From CAZCPB01 sp044223975 (lineage in GTDB: Bacteria > Planctomycetota > Phycisphaerae > Phycisphaerales > UBA1924): a stretch of DNA of 64,000 nucleotides. Under the pieces are notes generated by a model. It saw only the letters and a program-made list of their open reading frames with translations, did not search any database and was not told the DNA's origin. The position numbers were made by a program, and so were the translations under genes. Below, one piece after another: positions 58,553-64,000 of this stretch (its first letter is position 1; every line of letters begins with the position of its first letter). Location: NCBI GenBank assembly GCA_044223975.1, contig JBGALI010000003.1, positions 124,001 through 188,000 on the forward strand, in the 5' to 3' direction.

Positions 58553-59206
58553 ATGGAACTCGACCCCGCCACGCTCGACCAGCCCTCCCGCTACAAGCTC
58601 CTGATCGGCTGCATCGTGCCTCGCCCCATCGCGTTCGTCTCGACCATCTCGCCCGACGGCAAGCTCAACCTCGCGCCCTTCTCCTTCTTCAACGCGGTCG
58701 GCTCCGACCCGATGACGCTGCTCTTCTGCCCCGCCAACAAGCCCGACGGCACGGAGAAGGACACGCTCCGCAATGCCAAGCCCGTCGCCGAGGGCGGCAC
58801 GGGCGAGTTTGTCGTCAACATCGTGAGCGAGAGCTTCGAACGCCAGATGGCCGCGTGCGCCGAGCCGCTCCCCTACGGCGAGAGCGAGTTTCAATTCAGC
58901 GCCCTGCACGCATCGCCGAGCGTCGCCGTCCGCCCGCCGCGCGTCGCCGAATCGCCCGTGAGCTTCGAGTGCCGCACGCTCCAGGTGATCCGCACCAACC
59001 CCGGCAAGGCCGCGGGCGGCAACGTCGTGCTGGGCCAGGTCGTCCACATCTTCGTGCGCGACGACGTGATCAACGATCGCTTCCACGCCGACCCGTCCAA
59101 GCTCCGCGCCATCGGCCGCATGGGTGGCATGGGCTACTGCCGCACGAACGAGCGGTTTGACATCCCGATGGGGCGGGCGGCGTTGGATGCTTCAAAGGCA
59201 TCCTGA
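58553..59206 (+). CDS. Flavin reductase family protein (DIM6/NTAB type)
   Basis: The 217-residue protein carries R-Y-K-L-L-I-G-C-I-V-P-R-P-I-A-F-V-S-T near 13-31 and N-L-A-P-F-S-F-F-N near 39, the FMN-binding signature of the flavin reductase-like/DIM6 family. Such proteins use NAD(P)H to reduce FMN, often for a partner oxygenase. The dioxygenase next door uses iron and 2-oxoglutarate rather than flavin, so the pairing is not obvious. The stop is directly followed by a palindromic repeat element. Confidence 0.85.
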   Translation: MELDPATLDQPSRYKLLIGCIVPRPIAFVSTISPDGKLNLAPFSFFNAVGSDPMTLLFCPANKPDGTEKDTLRNAKPVAEGGTGEFVVNIVSESFERQMAACAEPLPYGESEFQFSALHASPSVAVRPPRVAESPVSFECRTLQVIRTNPGKAAGGNVVLGQVVHIFVRDDVINDRFHADPSKLRAIGRMGGMGYCRTNERFDIPMGRAALDASKAS

Positions 59207-59475
59207 GCCCGCGCCGCGGGCGCACGGCCGGTAGCCTCGGGTGAAGCGAGTCTTCGAGCGCAACCCGTGGAGCACGGTGGCCTGACCCCCTTCCCGGTCT
59301 TTCCAACTCCAGCCCGCGCAGCGGGCGAAGGCCGGTTGAATCGATCCACCACCGTCGCCCGCTGCGCGGGCTTTGAGAAACTCAGAGAATTGATGCCGCT
59401 CTCCACGGGTTCCGCGACGCTCAGGGCCGCGTCGCTCCACCCGAGGCTACCGGCGGGTGCCCGCTGCGCGGGCGT
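59207..59475. repeat. Palindromic inverted-repeat element with nested arms
   Basis: Outer arms: 59227-59243 pairs perfectly with 59438-59454 (17 bp), and flanking sequence (about 59210-59280 against 59400-59475) is also inverted-homologous with a few mismatches. Inner arms: the AGCCCGCGCAGCGGGCG stretch near 59311-59327 pairs perfectly with its complement near 59356-59372. The palindromic core GCCCGC(T/A)GCGCGGGC occurs three times. No coding frame is credible. It resembles REP-type or small miniature inverted-repeat elements. Confidence 0.65.
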
Positions 59476-59628
59476 TGGATTCCACACACGGCTTGGGTTG
59501 AGTTCAAGGGGCTCCGGTCATCAACGACCCCGAACTCTTCACAACACAATCTTCTGGCCCCCAAAGCCCGCCGCGGCGCATTACCCTGTGCGTCCCGCGA
59601 CTCCCCCACCACCCCCGAGAACCCCGCC
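59476..59628. other. Intergenic spacer upstream of a small hypothetical gene
   Basis: About 150 bases with no gene. A TACCCT hexamer at 59582-59587 lies 41 bases before the next ATG and could be its -10 element. Confidence 0.3.
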
Positions 59629-60045
59629 ATGCCCAAGCAGATCATCGAAGCCCCCGCGAGCGACGCCTCGAACACCTACGAGTCCCTCGGCTACGTCGAC
59701 ATCTACGACGCCGTGCTCGATGCCGACTACGCCTTCGTGGTCTACAAGGAAACGCCCAAGGACGGCAGCGACTGGCGCCTCCGCATCAAGTCCTCGCAGA
59801 CCACCGGCACGGTCTTCGAGCAGGACGCCACGCGGAAGAACGCCCGCTCGGCCAACGCCCAGGGCAAGCCGTACTTCACCTGGGGCGCCGGCATCGAGCC
59901 CGGCCCCGGCGATGCCCGACTCATCGAGTACCGCATGCACCACAAGGACGGCAAGCCCAGCGAGCTTGAGATCGCCCTCCAGATGCGCAAGGCCGACGGC
60001 AGCGCCGGCGAGGCCAAGACGCTCCGCGTGAAGTGGCCCGAGTAG
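59629..60045 (+). CDS. Hypothetical protein, small soluble
   Basis: The 138-residue protein is soluble and beta-rich, with Y-V-D-I-Y-D-A-V-L-D-A-D-Y-A near 22 and W-R-L-R-I-K-S-S-Q-T-T-G near 48. No family is recognised. No ribosome-binding site precedes the ATG. It converges with the exported protein gene, leaving 18 bases between their stops. Confidence 0.6.
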   Translation: MPKQIIEAPASDASNTYESLGYVDIYDAVLDADYAFVVYKETPKDGSDWRLRIKSSQTTGTVFEQDATRKNARSANAQGKPYFTWGAGIEPGPGDARLIEYRMHHKDGKPSELEIALQMRKADGSAGEAKTLRVKWPE

Positions 60046-60063
60046 CCTGAGTCCGCGCTTGTC

Positions 60064-60627
60064 TCAGTGCTCCGCGTCGCACACGCCGAAGTACGTGATG
60101 CGGACGTCCGCCCCTTCACCGGTTTCTACCGTGATGGGACAATCGAACGGCGTGGCGCCATCGACCACGCGGCAGCCCCACGTCACGAGCCCGTTTGGCC
60201 CTGTGATCTGCAACTTCTGCATGTGAGCCGATTCTTCGGCGGTCGCGAGCCGCCACGAAACCAGCCTCCCGTTTCGATCAAACTTCACATCTTCCAGAGG
60301 CGTGTCGATCGGCGGGACGGCGACGCCCTGCACGGGCCCGAATGCGGGCATGAAACCCTGCAGCCTTCCCTGGCCGTCGATCACTATCGAGTTGATCGGG
60401 AAGAGCTTCATGAAAGCCAGCGTCGAAGCGGTGTAAGGCAGTTCGCCCTCGTCCTGCATGGTGCCGTCCGCGTTCTCGAACCGAGTCCTGATCATCATCG
60501 TCGGATCCGAGCTCTGCGCGAAGCGGTCGGGCTTGCACAGCATGGCCGATGCAGTCGTGGAAAAGCTGGCCGCGCTCAAAGCAACGATGGAGGCAACGGA
60601 CGACGTGATGGACTTCGCGGTGTTCAT
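60064..60627 (-). CDS. Exported hypothetical protein
   Basis: The 187-residue protein has a signal peptide of about 28 residues (A-S-F-S-T-T-A-S-A). The mature domain is small and beta-rich, with three cysteines, one in W-G-C-R-V-V near 152. AAGGAG precedes the ATG at 60627 with seven-base spacing. A run of nine cytosines (60672-60680) lies upstream. Family unknown. Confidence 0.65.
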   Translation of the reverse strand: MNTAKSITSSVASIVALSAASFSTTASAMLCKPDRFAQSSDPTMMIRTRFENADGTMQDEGELPYTASTLAFMKLFPINSIVIDGQGRLQGFMPAFGPVQGVAVPPIDTPLEDVKFDRNGRLVSWRLATAEESAHMQKLQITGPNGLVTWGCRVVDGATPFDCPITVETGEGADVRITYFGVCDAEH

Positions 60628-60743
60628 CGAGTGCTCCTTGTTCCGCTGGCTGTACTACCGCTATCGGTTATCCCCCCCCCCAGCATTTTGCCCGGCTGAC
60701 CGACTGATACCTGAGGCTTGCACATCGGCACGCCGGGAGTCTC

Positions 60744-60786
60744 AAAAAAAGAGGACCCCCGGGCGCTGGTGGGAGCGCCCGGGGGT
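60744..60786 (-). terminator. Rho-independent terminator, minus strand
   Basis: A perfect 12-bp stem (60755-60766 with 60775-60786, eight-base loop) is followed on the minus strand by CCTC and seven Ts. It is the strongest terminator in the window and would end the nrdJ transcript. Confidence 0.85.
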
Positions 60787-61278
60787 CAGGGAGTGCGGGG
60801 CCACTGGCGCGGGTGGGTGGGATGCGCCGCGGCCCCGCTGGGTGGGCCAATTTGAAACCAGACCGTTCGAAACCAGACCTGCCGAAACCCGTCATTCCAC
60901 ATCCAACCTGTCGAGGCACCGGACGAGAGGGGCCGGGAAATCGTCACGCCCGCGCGGCCCGTGCGCAACGGACCGCTTCGACGTCGGCCCGACCCGGGCC
61001 GTGCTCCCGCGAGAGTCCTCCGTGGCGCGGGGAAGTCTTCGTTCCCTCGGCCGCACGCCCCTCAAGAGCGTGCGTCGTGCGCCGTATGGCTCTCGCGGCG
61101 GAAGCGAGCTTGAAGAGGGCGGGCCTCCAGACCCGCCGCTCCAGCAGGGTTCCTTCCGCTTGCTGACTCCTGGTTCGGGACGGGTTGCCCGACGCCGTCG
61201 TGCGCCGTGCTCCACCAGCCCCTCTCGTCCGAAGCCCCTCGCGGGCCGTTTCCTCCTTCCGCAGCCGCCTCCGCGGCC

Positions 61279-61318
61279 ACTCCGTCACCCAGTCACTCCG
61301 TCACTCCGTCACTTCTTC
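61279..61318. repeat. Five tandem 8-base repeats after nrdJ (ACTCCGTC on plus strand)
   Basis: Five contiguous octamers, three identical (ACTCCGTC) and two variants, end exactly at the base before the nrdJ stop. It is the same unit and the same position relative to a stop codon as the array at iscS. Confidence 0.85.
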
Positions 61319-64000
61319 CTAACTGCACCCCAAACTCGCCCCGCAGTTGAGGCACTTGTAGCACGTGCCGCTCCGCACGGTGATCGTCCCGCAGGTATCG
61401 CACGGCGGAGCGTCCCCGACGCTGTCGAGCGCGACCGACAAGGTCGCGGCCGAAACCACGTGCGATTCCGACACCACCGAGACCGTCGCGCCCCGACCGT
61501 TGGCGCTGCCGGGCCGCCCCTCGACCTGCGAGCCGGCCCGGAGTGACGGCACGCTCTGCACCGACGACGCGGCAAACCTTGACGCTGTGTTCCAACGCGA
61601 TTCCTCCTGCGCGTGTGAGGACGGGCGCTCCGTGCCCGCCGTGACGGTTCCAACGCCGCCCATCCCCGACGAGCCCTCGCGCTTGGGCGCGTTGGCCTCG
61701 CGGAAACCGGGGATGAACTCCATGCCCATCCAGCGGAAGATGTAGTCGACCAGGCTCTTGGCGAAGGGGATGTCCGAGTTCTCCGTCATCCCCGCCGGCT
61801 CGAACCGCTGGTGGCTGAACTTGTTGATCAGGCTCTCGATCGGCACGCCGTACTGCAGCGCGACGCTGGTGGCCGTGCCCAGCGCGTCCATCAGGCCGCC
61901 GATCGTCGACCCTTCCTTGCTCATCGTGATGAACAGCTCGCCGGGCTTGCCGTCCTCGTAGAGGCCGACCGTGACGTAGCCCTCGTGCCCGGCGACGTTG
62001 AACTTGTGCGTGATCGAGCGGCGCGTGTCGGGCAGGCGCCGCCGCATCGGGCGGTAGATGATCTCCGTGCGCGCGGTCTCGACGGCGATGGCATCACCAC
62101 GCACCGCCGCCGCAGCCAGTTCGGCCACAGAACCAGCCACCTCCTCGCGCACGCCTGATTGTTCCAGCTCGTCATTGGACTCCTCGGCGGCACTTTCGGC
62201 CTTGGAGTCGCGCGACAGCTCGCTCTTGGCCTCGTCCGAGGTGGACGAGAGCGGCTGGCTCAGCTTGCACCCGTCGCGGTACAGCGCGTTGGCCTTGAGG
62301 CCCAGCTCCCACGAGAGCCGGTACGACGACTTGATGTCGTCCACCGTCGCGCTGTTGGGCAGGTTGATGGTCTTGCTGATCGCGCCCGAGATGAACGGCT
62401 GGGCCGCGCCCATCATGCGGATGTGGCCCTCGGCCGCGATGAACCGCTTGCCCAGCTTGCCGCAGGTGCTGGCGCAGTCGAACACCGGCAGGTGCTCGGC
62501 CTTGAGGTGCGGCGCGCCCTCCACGGTCTGCGTTCCGCAGACCACGCGGTTGAGCTCGTCGATCTGCTTGTCGGAAAGCCCGAGCTTCTTGAGCACGCTG
62601 AATGAAGAGTCCGCCTTGGCCTTCTCCGCGTCGATTCCCAGACGCGCCATCGCCTCGTCGCCCAGGGCCCACGGCGCGAACGCGAACGAGAGCTCGAACA
62701 CGCCCGGCAGCGCGCCCTGTACCCGGGCCAGGTCCGCGTCGTTGAGCCCCTTGCTCTTCAGCCACTCCGCGAACGTCTTCCCGCTCTTCTTGGGGTCAAG
62801 CGCCGTCGCCAGCGGCCGCACCATGCTGCTGAAGATCCCCGGAACGCCCGGCATCGGCACGTTCAGGTGCAGCGTGCCCAGCAGGTATTCCATGATCTCC
62901 TTGATCTGGACCTCGGTGTACCCCAGCGCACGCATCGCCGGCTCGACCGACTCGTTGGCGATCTTGAAGTACCCGCCGCCGGCGAGCTTCTTGAACTTCA
63001 CCAGGGCAAAGTCGGGCTCGACGCCCGTGGTGTCGCAGTCCATCAGAAGGCCGATCGTCCCTGTGGGAGCAATCACCGTCGTCTGGGCATTGCGGTAACC
63101 GAACTGCTCGCCGAACTCGAGCGCCTCGTCCCACGCCACCGTCGCCCGCTCAAGAAGCTCGTCCGCGTTCTCGACCAGCACGCTCCCGCCGCCGACCAGC
63201 GCGTGATCGATCGGCACCGGCCGGATCGAGAGCTTCTCGTACCGCTCGCTGTCCCTCGCCTCGCCGTGCGCGGCAAGGCGGTGGTTGCGGATCACCCGCA
63301 GCATGTTCTCGCGCTCAGGCGCGTACCCCGGGAACGGCCCGAGCTCGCGCGCCATCAGCGCCGACTGCCGGTAGCTCCGGCCCGTCAGGATCGCCGTCAG
63401 GCACCCGCACACCGCCCGCGCCTCGTCGCTGTCGTACGCGATCCCCGCCTGCATCAGCATGGCGCCCAGGTTGGCGTACCCAAGGCCCAGCGTGCGGTAC
63501 TTCCACGACAGCTCCGCCACCTCGTGGCTGGGGAACGCCGCCATCAGCACGCTAACCTCGAGCACAATCGTCCACAGGTCGATCGCGTGCTCGTAGCGCT
63601 CGACATCAAAGCTGTGCGACTCTGAGTCGTAGAACTTCAGCACGTTCAGCGACGCCAAGTTGCACGCCGTGTTGTCGAGGAACATGTACTCGCTGCACGG
63701 GTTGCTGGCGTTGATCCGCCCCGCGCCCGGGCAGGTGTGCCACGCGTTGATCGTCGTGTCGAACTGCACGCCCGGGTCGGCGCACCGCCACGCCGCGAAC
63801 GCGACCTTGTCCCACAGGGCCTTGGCCTTGAACGTCCGCGAAGCCTTGCCGCTGGTCCGCCAAGTCGTGACCCAGTCCGCATCGTTGTCGACGGCCGCGA
63901 AGAACTCGTCGGGCACGCGCACCGAGTTGTTGGAGTTCTGCCCGCTGACGGTGAAGTACGCCTCGCCGTTGAAGTCGTAGCTGAGGTCGATGCCCAGATC
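61319..64000 (-). CDS. nrdJ: Adenosylcobalamin-dependent (class II) ribonucleotide reductase, C-terminal part
   Basis: NrdJ reduces ribonucleotides to deoxyribonucleotides with vitamin B12. The frame is open to the right edge, so the N-terminus is missing; 893 residues are seen. Recognisable motifs include S-G-Q-N-S-N-N-S-V-R-V at the edge, N-P-C-S-E-Y-M-F (about 115 residues in), N-L-A-S-L-N and T-V-I-A-P-T-G-T-I-G. The C-terminus holds a redox/zinc module with C-D-T-C-G and C-Y-K-C-L-N-C-G. The Ser/Glu-rich linker (about 62060-62270) is typical of long class II enzymes. The 3' end is followed by an octamer repeat array. Confidence 0.95.
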   Translation of the reverse strand, partial: DLGIDLSYDFNGEAYFTVSGQNSNNSVRVPDEFFAAVDNDADWVTTWRTSGKASRTFKAKALWDKVAFAAWRCADPGVQFDTTINAWHTCPGAGRINASNPCSEYMFLDNTACNLASLNVLKFYDSESHSFDVERYEHAIDLWTIVLEVSVLMAAFPSHEVAELSWKYRTLGLGYANLGAMLMQAGIAYDSDEARAVCGCLTAILTGRSYRQSALMARELGPFPGYAPERENMLRVIRNHRLAAHGEARDSERYEKLSIRPVPIDHALVGGGSVLVENADELLERATVAWDEALEFGEQFGYRNAQTTVIAPTGTIGLLMDCDTTGVEPDFALVKFKKLAGGGYFKIANESVEPAMRALGYTEVQIKEIMEYLLGTLHLNVPMPGVPGIFSSMVRPLATALDPKKSGKTFAEWLKSKGLNDADLARVQGALPGVFELSFAFAPWALGDEAMARLGIDAEKAKADSSFSVLKKLGLSDKQIDELNRVVCGTQTVEGAPHLKAEHLPVFDCASTCGKLGKRFIAAEGHIRMMGAAQPFISGAISKTINLPNSATVDDIKSSYRLSWELGLKANALYRDGCKLSQPLSSTSDEAKSELSRDSKAESAAEESNDELEQSGVREEVAGSVAELAAAAVRGDAIAVETARTEIIYRPMRRRLPDTRRSITHKFNVAGHEGYVTVGLYEDGKPGELFITMSKEGSTIGGLMDALGTATSVALQYGVPIESLINKFSHQRFEPAGMTENSDIPFAKSLVDYIFRWMGMEFIPGFREANAPKREGSSGMGGVGTVTAGTERPSSHAQEESRWNTASRFAASSVQSVPSLRAGSQVEGRPGSANGRGATVSVVSESHVVSAATLSVALDSVGDAPPCDTCGTITVRSGTCYKCLNCGASLGCS

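Larger units (their letters stand above)
60628..61318. other. Long intergenic region downstream of nrdJ
   Basis: About 690 bases with no credible gene; the open frames here are Arg-rich and carry no recognised motif. From the left it holds the promoter region of the exported-protein gene with a nine-base C-run, a terminator facing leftwards, two near-copies of GAAACCAGACC at 60851-60880 and the octamer repeat array next to the nrdJ stop. The nrdJ transcript probably runs 530 bases past its stop before terminating. Confidence 0.55.

Noticed and set aside
60944..61288. Minus-strand 114-codon open frame downstream of nrdJ
   Set aside because: Arg/Ala/Gly-rich with no motif, no ribosome-binding site or promoter hexamer; it lies within the probable 3' tail of nrdJ.
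1..64000. tRNA, rRNA and CRISPR arrays
   Set aside because: Reading through both strands I found no T-arm/acceptor-like tRNA pattern, no rRNA-like segment and no regularly spaced direct repeats of CRISPR size. A tRNAscan-SE and CRISPR search would be needed to exclude weak cases.

Overview
The window is about 69% GC, densely coded on both strands, and reads as bacterial chromosome. It carries lipid A and heptose genes (lpxA, lpxK, hldE), the lipid II flippase murJ, type II/type IV-pilus machinery with a TPR-rich secretin, a class II (B12-dependent) ribonucleotide reductase and many secreted proteins of unknown family. My best guess is a diderm planctomycete of the Phycisphaerae type. That rests on recognition of protein flavour, not on a marker gene. 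I saw no rRNA, tRNA, CRISPR array, prophage or insertion sequence.

Layout, 0-18 kb. A small membrane protein comes first. A signal recognition particle RNA on the minus strand lies between it and a solitary ParA-type ATPase. A plus-strand run follows: NhaD-type antiporter, murJ, a small membrane protein, a short-chain dehydrogenase, lpxA, a WalJ-like metallo-hydrolase and a methyltransferase. It converges on a minus-strand envelope block (hldE, lpxK, a membrane protein, maf). Next come a nitrilase-family amidase, a zinc-ribbon membrane protein, a lipoprotein, an FHA-GspE ATPase and divergent serS.

18-41 kb. A LuxR-type regulator and an ACT-domain protein precede the iron-sulfur genes iscS-iscU-iscA, then an RsbW-like kinase with its STAS antagonist and a 1,168-residue secretin. 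The plus strand then carries coaX, an MnmE-like GTPase, a membrane-anchored tetratricopeptide-like protein, an RluD-type pseudouridine synthase and rpiB. A secreted transglutaminase-like protein diverges from a thioredoxin-NHL protein. trxB, a secreted unknown protein and a sigma-70 factor follow, the last divergent from a UVR-motif protein.

41-64 kb. Most genes are on the minus strand: CPA2 antiporter, mnmG, a large unknown protein paired with a LysM/peptidoglycan-binding protein, a histidine kinase with a response regulator-PP2C phosphatase, a polyprenyl-phosphate sugar transferase, a DnaJ-like co-chaperone, a CpeT-FKBP fusion, mdh, a PhyH-type dioxygenase divergent from a flavin reductase, and nrdJ running off the right edge.

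Three features stand out. First, 13 protein starts have a TANNNT hexamer ending 5-8 bases before the start codon and little or no ribosome-binding site, which suggests frequent leaderless transcription. The same hexamer sits correctly placed before the SRP RNA. Second, an 8-base tandem repeat follows the stop codons of two unrelated genes 41 kb apart. Third, the LysM/peptidoglycan-binding protein with its 733-residue neighbour is the best candidate here for an undescribed functional module.
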